This document shows positions 7,850 through 16,987 of a stretch of 37,400 nucleotides of DNA, one piece after another. A program made the position numbers and the translations under genes. Numbering within the stretch: the first letter of the stretch is position 1; the number at the start of each line of letters is the position of its first letter. The notes under the pieces were generated by a model. It searched no databases, had not been told where the DNA came from, and saw only the letters and a list, made by a program, of their open reading frames with translations. Where the stretch lies: contig JBNLEI010000044.1 of the NCBI GenBank assembly GCA_050304855.1, positions 1 to 37,400 of the forward strand, in the 5' to 3' direction. Origin of the DNA: Methylomarinum sp050304855. Its GTDB lineage: Bacteria; Pseudomonadota; Gammaproteobacteria; Methylococcales; Methylomonadaceae.

Positions 7850-9052
7850 GTGATTAAGAAGTCGACTTCCTCAATTCCTCGAACGATCTGGACACTCGGT
7901 TTTGTCAGCTTGTTTATGGACTTATCTTCGGAGCTGATACATAGTCTGCTTCCTGTCTTTTTGGTCACCTCCTTAGGAGCCGGGACATTGACTATTGGTT
8001 TTATTGAAGGGATTGCCGAAGCAACCTCACTGATTGTCAAAGTGTTTTCCGGCGCCATCAGCGACTTTTTCGGTCGCCGAAAAATACTGCTCTTGCTTGG
8101 ATACGGAATGGCTGCATTGACCAAACCGCTGTTTCCGCTGGCAGACTCCGTAGTCACAGTGTTTATAGCGCGCTTCCTCGACAGAATCGGCAAAGGCATC
8201 CGAGGAGCACCACGCGATGCTCTCATTGCCGACATTGCGCCGGCAAACATACGCGGCGCTTGTTTTGGCCTGCGACAATCGATGGATACTATCGGTGCAT
8301 TTCTCGCTCCTCTTCTCGCTATTTTGCTATTGTTTCTGTTTAACAACAATCTCACGCCCGTGCTTTGGCTTGCCGTGGTTCCGGCTGTAATTGCAGTGTT
8401 ACTGATCGTCGTCAGTGTAAATGAGCCAGAGGGCGAAATCGAATCACGCAGCTTTCAATCGCCATTAAATTGGGCCTTGTTGTCGAGATTCTCCTCACAA
8501 TATTGGTGGGTTGTGACGATAGGCGGATTTTTTACTTTGGCCAGATTCAGCGAAGCGTTTTTACTCCTGAGGGGACATCAAGCCGGTTTGTCTATAGCCT
8601 GGATACCGTCTGTCATGGTCGTCATGAATTTGACTTACGCGCTATCATCCTACCCAGTAGGCATTATATCTGATGGTATGGATAAAAAAGGTTTGCTAAT
8701 CGTCGGTTTGCTATTATTGATTCTCGCCGATTTGATGCTTGCCCGCGCAGAGTCCATATCTGTTCTTATGTCCGGAATCGCACTATGGGGATTGCATATG
8801 GGTTTCAGTCAAGGCATTCTGACCACAATGGTTGCCGAGACAACTCCTCCCGACCTGAAAGGTACGGCATACGGTTTATTTAACCTGATCAGTGGATTGT
8901 TCATGTTTTCTGCCAGTTTGGTCGCAGGTTTCTTATGGGAAAGCTATGGCTCCGATTTAACCTTTTATTGCAGCGCAGCCCTATCGTTTTTAGCGTTGAG
9001 CCTGCTGCTTATAAAACCGTCCTATCGCGTTGTTACTCGACCGCCGGATTGA
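7850..9052 (+). CDS. MFS transporter, 12-helix type
   Basis: 400-residue major facilitator with about twelve hydrophobic helices. Signature loops include SDFFGRRKILLLLGYG between helices 2 and 3 and the subfamily block LDRIGKGIRGAPRDALIAD after helix 4, with a shorter counterpart (ISDGMDKKGLLIVG) in the second half. This points to a drug/proton antiporter-like efflux protein, but the substrate cannot be named. The start is taken as GTG 7850, seven bases after the mtfA stop, because the next Met would remove part of helix 1. No clear Shine-Dalgarno sequence precedes it, and coupling to mtfA is likely. Confidence 0.88.
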   Translation: MIKKSTSSIPRTIWTLGFVSLFMDLSSELIHSLLPVFLVTSLGAGTLTIGFIEGIAEATSLIVKVFSGAISDFFGRRKILLLLGYGMAALTKPLFPLADSVVTVFIARFLDRIGKGIRGAPRDALIADIAPANIRGACFGLRQSMDTIGAFLAPLLAILLLFLFNNNLTPVLWLAVVPAVIAVLLIVVSVNEPEGEIESRSFQSPLNWALLSRFSSQYWWVVTIGGFFTLARFSEAFLLLRGHQAGLSIAWIPSVMVVMNLTYALSSYPVGIISDGMDKKGLLIVGLLLLILADLMLARAESISVLMSGIALWGLHMGFSQGILTTMVAETTPPDLKGTAYGLFNLISGLFMFSASLVAGFLWESYGSDLTFYCSAALSFLALSLLLIKPSYRVVTRPPD

Positions 9053-9107
9053 ATTTTCGGCTATGCAAACAGCTCATTAAATTACAGGCATTCAACCAGG
9101 AGTTATT

Positions 9108-10508
9108 ATGATATTAGAATTTCACGGTGCGGATCAGAATGTAACCGGCTCCTGCCATTTGTTCGAAGCCGCCGGAAAAAAAATACTGATCGACTGCGGC
9201 TTATATCAGGGCGGCCGCGAAATCGAAGAAGAAAACACGGAACCTTTCGGCTTTGATCCCGCCGAAATCGACTACTTGCTGCTGACCCACGCTCATCTGG
9301 ATCACTGCGGACGCATACCGCTATTGGTTAAACAAGGATTTAGAGGCGAGATCATCACCACATCGGCATCTTTCGAGCTCACGCGGTTGGTGTTGCTGGA
9401 CTCGGCGCACCTAATGGAAGACGAAGCACGTTATAAAACCAGGAAGGCGTCCAGACGTGGCCAAAAAGAAACGGTGGAACCGCTCTATAACGAAGTCGAC
9501 GTTCTCAACTGTTTCGGTTTTTTCGGTCGGTCGGCAAACTATAATCAACCGATTGTAATCGACAGTGCGATTCGGGCGACTTTTATCGATGCCGGCCATA
9601 TTCTGGGTTCAGCCTCCATCGTGCTCAATGTCGAGCACAAAGGCCGGCAAGTAAACATTCTGTTTTCCGGAGATTTGGGTTACAGCGGCCGGGCTATCAT
9701 TAAAGACCCGACCGCACCGCCATCTTCAGATATAGTGGTCATGGAAACCACTTACGGCGACCGCCTGCATAAAACCCTGCAGCCGACGCTTGAGGAATTC
9801 TATACAACAATCAAAAATACCATCGCCAACGGCGGTAATGTCATTATTCCCAGTTTTGCTTTGGAGCGTGCTCAGGAGCTACTTTATTATTTGCGCGAAG
9901 GAATCGAAAACGGCCTTTTACCCTCGTATCTTCCGGTTTTTCTGGATTCGCCAATGGCGATTTCCGCTACTCAGATTTTTCAGCGACATCCCGAATGTTT
10001 CGATAAGGAAACTTGCGAGATCTTCCAATCGGGGGCCGACCCGTTCACCTTTTCCGGCTTGCGTTTTACCCGCGAAACCGCCGATTCGATGGCCATCAAT
10101 AACGTTACCGGCGGCGCTGTCATTATTGCGGGTTCTGGCATGTGTACCGGCGGGCGAATTAAACATCACCTTAAACACAATCTGGGTAAGCGCAACAATA
10201 CGATTATTTTCGTCGGTTTCGCAGCATCGGGAACTTTAGCGCGCCAGATCGTGGACGGAGCTGAGGAGGTGAAGATTTTCGGCGACGAAATTCCAGTTTA
10301 CGCGGACATTTTCACAATCGGCGGTTTCTCCGCGCACGCCGATCAAGCCGAACTGATGGACTGGCATAAGCAAACCGGCCGGCCGAAGACCACTTTTCTG
10401 GTTCATGGCGATAATAACGTTATGCCGATCTTTGCCTCGAAACTGAAAGATACTCATGTGGAAATACCGGCTTTACATCAACGCTACAATCTTGAAGAAT
10501 GGATTTGA
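9108..10508 (+). CDS. Metallo-beta-lactamase/beta-CASP RNase-like nuclease
   Basis: 466-residue protein related to the archaeal and eukaryotic CPSF73/Ysh1 and bacterial RNase-J-type beta-CASP nucleases. The metal motif HAHLDH is at residues 61-66. Further metal-binding blocks are DAGHILGSASI and FSGDLG. The beta-CASP domain carries ETTYGDR, PSFALERAQELLY and GSGMCTGGRI, and the C-terminal part has FAASGTLARQI and GGFSAHADQ. All key residues look intact, so a zinc-dependent RNA or DNA hydrolase in the cytoplasm is expected. AGGAG at 9097-9101 precedes ATG 9108. Homologues in bacteria have mostly undefined targets. Confidence 0.92.
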   Translation: MILEFHGADQNVTGSCHLFEAAGKKILIDCGLYQGGREIEEENTEPFGFDPAEIDYLLLTHAHLDHCGRIPLLVKQGFRGEIITTSASFELTRLVLLDSAHLMEDEARYKTRKASRRGQKETVEPLYNEVDVLNCFGFFGRSANYNQPIVIDSAIRATFIDAGHILGSASIVLNVEHKGRQVNILFSGDLGYSGRAIIKDPTAPPSSDIVVMETTYGDRLHKTLQPTLEEFYTTIKNTIANGGNVIIPSFALERAQELLYYLREGIENGLLPSYLPVFLDSPMAISATQIFQRHPECFDKETCEIFQSGADPFTFSGLRFTRETADSMAINNVTGGAVIIAGSGMCTGGRIKHHLKHNLGKRNNTIIFVGFAASGTLARQIVDGAEEVKIFGDEIPVYADIFTIGGFSAHADQAELMDWHKQTGRPKTTFLVHGDNNVMPIFASKLKDTHVEIPALHQRYNLEEWI

Positions 10509-10638
10509 GACGTGATCAAAATCAGAAAATAGCCATTCGATGACCATCGTTAGAATTTGAAGATAAATACTTAGTTACGCTAATCCGTATCGGTTCGATG
10601 AATTTTTTTACGCTCAACAAAACCCGGGAGGCTTTAAC

Positions 10639-13161
10639 ATGAATGCAAATCCCCACCACTTTCCTCCGCCCTTAGATGCCGAAAAAATTCGCTCACTCGA
10701 AACGCAATCCCTTTTGCAGTACCTGAAGACCGGCTCAAACGGGCTATCGTCATCCGACGCCGAGCAACGACTTGCTTTCTACGGCCTAAATACGATTCAG
10801 GAGAAACGCCAAAACGCTCTGGTCAAGCTTTTATCCTATTTTTGGGGGCCGATCGCCTGGATGATTGAAATTGCGGCAATACTGTCCGCGGTTGTTCACG
10901 ATTTCGATGACCTGATTATTATTTTAGTTTTACTGTTTTTCAACGCATTTGTAGGTTTCTGGCAGGAATACCAGGCCGGCAATGCCATCGAGCAGTTAAA
11001 AAAGAACCTTGCGCTCAAAGCTCGCGTATTCCGGGACGGTCAATGGCAAAATATCGATGCTTCGCAATTGGTTCCCGGCGATAAAGTTAGAATCCGTCTA
11101 GGCGATGTCATACCGGCGGATGTTGTGCTGCTCGAAGGCGACTACCTGAGTATCGATCAATCCGCTTTGACGGGAGAATCATTGCCCGTCGACCGGCGTG
11201 CCGGCGAATTGATTTATTCCAGCTCTATCGCCAAACAGGGAGAAATGACCGGCATCGTCACCGGAACAGGTGTTCACACCTACTTCGGAAAAACCGCAAA
11301 ACTGGTCAATTCCGCTAAAACGGCTTCCCATTTTCAAAAAGCCGTCATTCATATCGGCGATTATCTGATTTTCATCAGCTTGGCACTAGTCATCATCCTC
11401 GTCCTGGTCGGTCTGGAAAGGCACTTACCAATCATGGAACTGGTACAGTTCGCGCTGATTCTGACGGTCGCCTCGATTCCCGTCGCCTTGCCTGCAGTAT
11501 TGTCGGTCACTATGGCGGTCGGCGCGATACAACTAGCAAAATTAAAAGCCATCGTTTCCCGGTTGGAATCGATAGAAGAACTGGCCGGCATGGATATTCT
11601 GTGTTCCGACAAAACCGGCACCCTGACCCAAAATAAACTAACCCTTGGCGAACCGGTGACGTTCAACGGCTCCGATAAACAAAACATTATTTTGGCGGCG
11701 GCGCTGGCCTCGGAACTCGAAAACCCCGATGCCATCGATAGCGCTGTTTTGCAACAACTGAGCAACGAAAAAATCTTGCGCTCTTTTCAACAACTTCACT
11801 TCCTACCGTTCGATCCGGTGAAAAAGCGCACCGAAGCGGAAATCAAGGCGCACCCGGACCAAACATTCAAGGTCAGCAAAGGCGCGCCGCAAGTTATATT
11901 AAACCTATGTACTCCCGATGAGGAAACACTCAAGAGAGCCAACCAAACAGTCAACGAATTCGCTCTCAAAGGTTATCGGGCTCTAGGTGTTGCGAAGACC
12001 GACGAAAGCGGACGCTGGCTCTTTCTGGGGATATTACCGTTATTCGACCCGCCTCGGGAAGACGCCGCCGAGACCATCAAAGAAGCGAAAAATCAAGGCG
12101 TCGATATAAAAATGGTCACCGGAGATAATATCGCCATTGCCAAACAAATAGCCGGACAGTTGGGATTAGGCCAAAACATATTACCGGCCGACCAAATTAT
12201 CAAAGCCAAAAACAACGAGGATATTGTCCACAACGTAGCCCAATGTACCGAGCGCGCGGACGGTTTCGCAGAAGTCTTTCCCGAACATAAATACTGGCTG
12301 GTAAAGGAGTTACAAGGCAATAATCACTTGGTGGGCATGACTGGCGACGGAGTTAACGACGCGCCGGCATTGAAACAGGCCGATGTGGGAATTGCCGTCT
12401 CAGGTGCAACCGACGCAGCAAGGGCTGCGGCCGACTTGGTTTTGACCGGAACGGGGCTGAGCGTCATCACTAATGCTATCGATGAAGCGCGCCGTATTTT
12501 CGAGCGCATGAACGCTTATGCCATCTATCGCATCACGGAAACCATCCGTATTATGCTGTTTATGGTTTCAGCGATTTTAATCTACAACTTTTACCCCATT
12601 ACCGCAGTGATGATTATCCTGCTGGCAGTACTGAACGACCTACCGATCCTAACTATCGCCAAAGACAACACCTGGTTATCGCCGACCCCAGTACGTTGGG
12701 ATATGCGCAAGGTTCTGACCGTTGCAACGGTGTTAGGGATCATCGGCGTTGCGCAAACGTTTTTATTGCTGATTGTCGCCAAAAACCATTTTCAAGTCAG
12801 CCTCGAAGAACTCCAAACCATTATTTTTCTGAAACTGGCTATCGCTGGTCATCTGACGCTTCTCGTTACCCGTAGCCGGCGTTTTTTCCTGTTAAACCCT
12901 TTTCCCGCGCCGATTTTGTTAATCGCCATTATCTGCACCCAAATCGTTGCAACACTCATTGCCGGTATGGGCTGGTTTGTCACACCAATTTCCTGGGAAT
13001 ATATCGGATTAATCTGGTCTTACTGTTTGGGCTGGGTGTTCATTGAAGACAGCGCGAAAAGATGGATTTACCGGCTACTGGAACAAAAGACCCAAAAACA
13101 CAGCCGTTTTCTAAGTAACCTCAAAGGCTCTTTACATAGCCATCACGGCAAATCCATTTAA
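10639..13161 (+). CDS. Plasma-membrane type H+-exporting P-ATPase (P3A)
   Basis: 840-residue P-type ATPase. Domains in order are a cytoplasmic N-terminus with the family's N-terminal fold; helices M1-M2; the actuator domain with TGES at residues 178-181; and M3-M4. Next come the phosphorylated aspartate D324 in CSDKTGTLT, the nucleotide-binding domain (KGAPQ), the GDGVNDAP hinge near residue 569, and M5-M10. The M5 entry YAIYRITETIRIM resembles fungal and plant plasma-membrane H+ pumps. It should extrude protons at the cost of ATP, for pH homeostasis or an artificial proton gradient. GGGAGG at 10625-10630 precedes ATG 10639. The 130 bases upstream hold no recognised element. Confidence 0.94.
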   Translation: MNANPHHFPPPLDAEKIRSLETQSLLQYLKTGSNGLSSSDAEQRLAFYGLNTIQEKRQNALVKLLSYFWGPIAWMIEIAAILSAVVHDFDDLIIILVLLFFNAFVGFWQEYQAGNAIEQLKKNLALKARVFRDGQWQNIDASQLVPGDKVRIRLGDVIPADVVLLEGDYLSIDQSALTGESLPVDRRAGELIYSSSIAKQGEMTGIVTGTGVHTYFGKTAKLVNSAKTASHFQKAVIHIGDYLIFISLALVIILVLVGLERHLPIMELVQFALILTVASIPVALPAVLSVTMAVGAIQLAKLKAIVSRLESIEELAGMDILCSDKTGTLTQNKLTLGEPVTFNGSDKQNIILAAALASELENPDAIDSAVLQQLSNEKILRSFQQLHFLPFDPVKKRTEAEIKAHPDQTFKVSKGAPQVILNLCTPDEETLKRANQTVNEFALKGYRALGVAKTDESGRWLFLGILPLFDPPREDAAETIKEAKNQGVDIKMVTGDNIAIAKQIAGQLGLGQNILPADQIIKAKNNEDIVHNVAQCTERADGFAEVFPEHKYWLVKELQGNNHLVGMTGDGVNDAPALKQADVGIAVSGATDAARAAADLVLTGTGLSVITNAIDEARRIFERMNAYAIYRITETIRIMLFMVSAILIYNFYPITAVMIILLAVLNDLPILTIAKDNTWLSPTPVRWDMRKVLTVATVLGIIGVAQTFLLLIVAKNHFQVSLEELQTIIFLKLAIAGHLTLLVTRSRRFFLLNPFPAPILLIAIICTQIVATLIAGMGWFVTPISWEYIGLIWSYCLGWVFIEDSAKRWIYRLLEQKTQKHSRFLSNLKGSLHSHHGKSI

Positions 13162-13178
13162 ATGACGTTTACTAACCG

Positions 13179-14216
13179 ATGAAAAAAAGCAAAATATTCA
13201 TACTGGTTTTATTACTCATAGCTGGCATTGCCGCAGGCTGGTACTGGATAGAAAACGAACACCAAAATGGCTCCTTGCTCACGCTTTACGGCAACATCGA
13301 CATCCGGCAAGTGGAACTAAGTTTTGACGATTCGGAACACGTCAAAAACATCTACGTGCAAGAAGGCGATTTGGTAGAAACCGGACAATTGCTGGCCGAG
13401 CAAGACTTGGAACGGTTTCGCTATGCCGTAGACAATGCCGAAGCCAAACTTGAAGTTCAGCAACAAATAGTAAACCGGCTGTTAAACGGTTCGCGACCTG
13501 AGGAAATCGCCAAAGCCAATGCCGACGTCAAAGCCGCCAAAGCCACATTGGTTTTTACCCGAAAAGAACTGGTCAGAATGCAGCGACTTGCGGCTCAGAA
13601 GCTGATATCGAAAGAAGCCGTCGATCGAGCGAGGGCCGAGCGGGATTCGGCGCAGGAAACACTCAAAGCGCTGTCGGAACTGCTGTCTCTTGCAGAAATT
13701 GGTCCGCGTCGTGAAGATATTTTAGCGGCCGAAGCGCAATTAAAAGCCGATACGGCAGCACTGAAAGCGGCAAAGAAGAGTTGGCAGGATGCCCATCTAT
13801 ACTCGCCGAGTCCCGGCATTATTCAAAACCGCATTCTTGAACCGGGCGATATGGCCGATTCACAGCATCCGGTTTTGACTTTGGCGCTGATCGATCCGGT
13901 CTGGGTCAGAACTTACGTATCGGAGCCGAACCTGGGCAAGTTAAGCCCTGGAATGATTGCCTGGATCAATAACGACAGCTATCCCGACGCCCGTTACCGC
14001 GGATGGGTCGGATACATTTCACCGACGGCCGAATTTACGCCGAAATCGGTTGAAACAACAGAGCTTAGAACCAGTTTGGTGTACCAACTACGCGTTTACG
14101 TTTGCAATCCCCAAAACCAATTGCGCCTGGGCATGCCGGTAACGGTAACCATTGATTTAAACCAGCCGGAACCGGATCTGCAAAGATCCTGCCCAACTGC
14201 TCAACCCACGTCGTGA
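13179..14216 (+). CDS. HlyD-family periplasmic adaptor of an ABC exporter (YbhG-like)
   Basis: 345-residue membrane-fusion protein. An N-terminal membrane anchor (residues 5-22) is followed by YGNIDIRQVELSF, a lead-in typical of YbhG/UPF0194 proteins. Then come the biotinyl-lipoyl half-motif (VQEGDLVETGQLLAE), a long alpha-helical hairpin rich in Ala, Lys and Glu (about residues 85-205), the second lipoyl half (SPSPGIIQNRILEPGD) and a beta-barrel. Such adaptors link an inner-membrane ABC exporter to an outer-membrane channel. The stop overlaps the ATPase start (GTGA). No outer-membrane TolC-like gene is in the window. The substrate is unknown. Confidence 0.9.
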   Translation: MKKSKIFILVLLLIAGIAAGWYWIENEHQNGSLLTLYGNIDIRQVELSFDDSEHVKNIYVQEGDLVETGQLLAEQDLERFRYAVDNAEAKLEVQQQIVNRLLNGSRPEEIAKANADVKAAKATLVFTRKELVRMQRLAAQKLISKEAVDRARAERDSAQETLKALSELLSLAEIGPRREDILAAEAQLKADTAALKAAKKSWQDAHLYSPSPGIIQNRILEPGDMADSQHPVLTLALIDPVWVRTYVSEPNLGKLSPGMIAWINNDSYPDARYRGWVGYISPTAEFTPKSVETTELRTSLVYQLRVYVCNPQNQLRLGMPVTVTIDLNQPEPDLQRSCPTAQPTS

Positions 14217-15976
14217 ACGACAGCAGCAGCCCGCTAAGCCTGAACGGCGTTTGCAAAGCTTTTAATTCGGCTCGGGGTAAGACCCAGGCCTTGGAAAACA
14301 TCACATTAACCCTTCGCAAAGGTACGATAACTGCACTGGTCGGTCCCGACGGCGGCGGCAAAACCACCCTGCTCCGTCTCGCTGCAGGACTCATGCTCCC
14401 CGACAAAGGAACCGTAGCAGTGTTCGGGTTGGACAGCTCGGCAGACAGCTCCGGGATCCATCGAATCACCGGCTATATGCCGCAACGTTTCGGCTTGTAC
14501 GAAGATCTCAGCGTCCATGAAAACCTGAATCTCTATGCCGATCTATACGGCATCGACCCCGCCTTGCGAAAAACCCGATTTGCCGAACTGACCCGAATGA
14601 CAGACCTGGCAAAATTCAATACGCGACTGGCCGGCCGACTGTCCGGCGGTATGAAACAAAAATTGGGTTTAGCCTGCACCCTGGTCAATCGGCCGCAGTT
14701 ATTGGTACTGGACGAACCTTCGGTCGGTGTCGATCCGGTATCCAGGCGGGAGCTGTGGCATATTGTCGAAACTCTCGTTGAACAATCCGGTACGACCGTA
14801 CTGCTCAGTACCGCTTATATGGATGAAGCCGAACGCTGCAGCCATATCGTTTTGCTGGAGCAAGGAAAGGTGCTCAAGCAAGGGCCGCCTGAAACATTTC
14901 ATCGCCTGGCGGACGGTTGCAGTTATCTCCTCTCCAGCCCTACGCTTACGAAGCGCCAAATTCAGAACCGGGCGAACAACTACCCCAAAATCATTGATTC
15001 GGTGATTCAAGGCGAAACCGTCAGAACGGTCATTCGCCAGGACTTCATCGAGGATTTCGCGTCCATCTTCGACCCAACCGAGGAACTCCGTATCGTAGCC
15101 GCCGCTCCCCGACTTGAAGACGCCTTTATCATGCTCTTATTGGAACGCCGATCTGTTTCAAAAGAGGTTATTGCATCAACATTGCCTCAGGAACAGAACG
15201 ACCTTAACACTGCCGCGCAAACCGTCATTCAAGTGGACTCGGTAGACCGCTGGTTCGGCTCGTTCCAGGCGGTCAAGAAACTGTCCTTCACTGTGCAACA
15301 AGGTGAGATTTTCGGTTTGTTGGGCGCAAACGGAGCCGGCAAGACCACAACCTTCCGCATGCTTTGCGGCCTATTGCCCGCCAGCAATGGCAAACTGAGC
15401 GTAGCCGGCTTAGATTTAGGCAAAGCCGCCGCCAAAGCCAGGGCTCGCATCGGTTACATGTCGCAAAAATTTTCTTTATACGGTCAACTGAGCGTTCGCC
15501 AAAATCTGGATTTTTTCAGCCGCGCTTATGGCTTGGACAATCAACGTAAAAGCGACCGAATCGATTGGGCCCTAAGGGAATTCGACCTGGAATCGTTAGC
15601 GGAATCAACCAGCCAGGAACTCCCTCTCGGTTATAAACAACGTCTGGCGCTGGCCTGCGCGTTAATGCACGAGCCCGAAATATTGTTTCTCGACGAGCCG
15701 ACATCCGGTATCGATCCGCTGGCGCGTCGGGAATTCTGGGTGCGCATTAACCGCTTGTCGGCTGAGGGCGTGACGGTGCTGGTGACTACGCATTTTATGG
15801 AGGAAGCCGAATACTGCGACCGACTGTTGATCATGCGCGAAGGCGATATACTGGCTTCCGGAACCCCAGCCGATATCAGACGACAGGCTCAAGGATCGGA
15901 CAACCGCCCGCCGAAGCGCATGGAAGAGGCCTTTATTCGGTTGGTGGAATCCCTACCAAATAACGCCACATCGTAA
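14213..15976 (+). CDS. Tandem ABC-transporter ATPase (YbhF-like, two nucleotide-binding domains)
   Basis: 587-residue protein with two ABC ATPase domains in one chain. Domain 1 (about residues 5-310) has Walker A GPDGGGKTT, signature LSGGMKQKL and Walker B LLVLDEPSVGVDP. Its switch region reads LLSTAYMDEAE, lacking the usual histidine. Domain 2 (about residues 340-580) has GANGAGKTTT, a degenerate signature LPLGYKQRL, LFLDEPTSGIDP and an intact switch VTTHFMEEAE. The arrangement matches YbhF. GTG 14213 overlaps the adaptor stop. It should power the two ABC-2 permeases at 18093-20337, which are separated from it by two unrelated genes. Confidence 0.92.
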   Translation: MNDSSSPLSLNGVCKAFNSARGKTQALENITLTLRKGTITALVGPDGGGKTTLLRLAAGLMLPDKGTVAVFGLDSSADSSGIHRITGYMPQRFGLYEDLSVHENLNLYADLYGIDPALRKTRFAELTRMTDLAKFNTRLAGRLSGGMKQKLGLACTLVNRPQLLVLDEPSVGVDPVSRRELWHIVETLVEQSGTTVLLSTAYMDEAERCSHIVLLEQGKVLKQGPPETFHRLADGCSYLLSSPTLTKRQIQNRANNYPKIIDSVIQGETVRTVIRQDFIEDFASIFDPTEELRIVAAAPRLEDAFIMLLLERRSVSKEVIASTLPQEQNDLNTAAQTVIQVDSVDRWFGSFQAVKKLSFTVQQGEIFGLLGANGAGKTTTFRMLCGLLPASNGKLSVAGLDLGKAAAKARARIGYMSQKFSLYGQLSVRQNLDFFSRAYGLDNQRKSDRIDWALREFDLESLAESTSQELPLGYKQRLALACALMHEPEILFLDEPTSGIDPLARREFWVRINRLSAEGVTVLVTTHFMEEAEYCDRLLIMREGDILASGTPADIRRQAQGSDNRPPKRMEEAFIRLVESLPNNATS

Positions 15977-16074
15977 CAACGTTAGTCCAACCGAATGGAC
16001 TATTCTTAAAAAATCGGCAAACCCAACTTTTTTATTGACACATCGGGCCGTAGGAACCAAAACCTTTTTATCCT

Positions 16075-16102
16075 TTGACTTGCCGGAGCATCTGTATATT
16101 AT
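16075..16102 (+). promoter_or_regulatory. Sigma-70-like promoter upstream of the MlaC-like gene
   Basis: TTGACT at 16075-16080 and TATTAT at 16097-16102 are separated by 16 bases, a good match to a sigma-70 promoter about 90 bases ahead of the start codon. This would let the MlaC-like gene be expressed independently of the exporter ATPase upstream. A second TTGACA at 16035 lacks a matching -10 box. Confidence 0.5.
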
Positions 16103-16193
16103 TGATAGCAGCCTGAAACTAAACGGACACCGTTAAGTCTTTAACTCAAAAGGCGTAGCCTCCATAATTTTTCACCCTGTCGGGAGTTTTTAT

Positions 16194-16823
16194 ATGTCTA
16201 TCAGACCGTTGCTGTCGATACTTTTATTCAGTTTTACTGCGATTTCCTCTGCCGCCACCCATGAGGATACAGCCAAGGCCCGCCAGGTCATCGAAAAAAG
16301 TTCCGAACAAATCAAACAGACCTTGAAACAACCGGACTATCAAAATGACTTTAACAAGGCCACCCACTTTGTCGACGGCATCGTGACCGAATTCGTCGAC
16401 ATGCCCCGAGTTTCGATGCTGGTCTTAGGTAAAAACATCCGCAAAGCCACTAAGGATCAAAAAATTCGCTTCATGAAAGAATTCAAGATATTACTGGTTA
16501 GAACCTATACCCGCGCCTTTCTGGAGTATAAAGACTGGAGCATCACCTTCAAGCCCTACAACGACGAAAAAGACGACCGGAAAACTATCGTCAAAACACA
16601 AGTTCATCAACCGGGAAAGCAGCCTGTCAACATCAATTACCGGATGCTACTTAATAAAAAAGGCGAATGGAAGGTTTATGAAATCATTATCGAAGGTATC
16701 AGCTTAGTGACCAATTACCGTTCTTCATTTAACCAGGAAATCGCGCAAACCGGCTCGATCGACGGCGTCATCCAAACGCTGATCGACAAAAATAACAAGG
16801 CCGATAGCGATAATGAACGCTAA
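16194..16823 (+). CDS. MlaC/Ttg2D-like periplasmic phospholipid-binding protein
   Basis: 209 residues with a signal peptide (about residues 1-20, ending ISSAA). The mature part matches the MlaC/Tol-tolerance family: QVIEKSSEQIKQTLK near the N-terminus, a central FMKEFKILLVRTYTRAFLEYKD block, then NINYRMLLNKKGEWKVYEIIIEGISLVTNYRSSF, the most conserved segment. MlaC shuttles phospholipid between the outer-membrane MlaA complex and the inner-membrane MlaFEDB transporter. No mla transporter gene is adjacent; instead it lies between the two halves of a YbhGFSR-like exporter, so a lipid link to that exporter is possible but unproven. GGGAG at 16181-16185 precedes ATG 16194. Confidence 0.88.
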   Translation: MSIRPLLSILLFSFTAISSAATHEDTAKARQVIEKSSEQIKQTLKQPDYQNDFNKATHFVDGIVTEFVDMPRVSMLVLGKNIRKATKDQKIRFMKEFKILLVRTYTRAFLEYKDWSITFKPYNDEKDDRKTIVKTQVHQPGKQPVNINYRMLLNKKGEWKVYEIIIEGISLVTNYRSSFNQEIAQTGSIDGVIQTLIDKNNKADSDNER

Positions 16824-16852
16824 CAAGCGATATCGGTTTGACCCGCTTGTTA
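16821..16852 (+). terminator. Hairpin overlapping the stop of the MlaC-like gene
   Basis: TAACAAGCG (16821-16829) and CGCTTGTTA (16844-16852) form a perfect nine-pair stem with a 14-base loop, starting on the stop codon. A run of five T follows about ten bases later, so this may be a weak terminator or an mRNA-stabilising 3' hairpin. Confidence 0.4.
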
Positions 16853-16878
16853 ACACCGAACGATTTTTCCACACATTA

Positions 16879-16910
16879 CGCTCAGGCGATAAGAAAATTT
16901 CGCTTGAGCG
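16879..16910 (+). repeat. Second hairpin between the MlaC-like and cysteine-cluster genes
   Basis: CGCTCAGGCG (16879-16888) pairs with CGCTTGAGCG (16901-16910): ten pairs including one G-U, with a 12-base A/T-rich loop. There is no T run, so it is not a classical terminator. It lies 27 bases after the first hairpin and about 78 bases before the next start codon. Confidence 0.45.
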
Positions 16911-16987
16911 CATTATTACCGCCGACACAATTCTCTGTTCTATGCGCTGATTATTCTTAAAGGCAATCAAGCCGACGTGAAAAAAAG

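Noticed and set aside
16035..16040. TTGACA as the -35 box for the MlaC-like gene
   Set aside because: No acceptable -10 box lies 16-18 bases downstream; the TTGACT/TATTAT pair at 16075-16102 is better.
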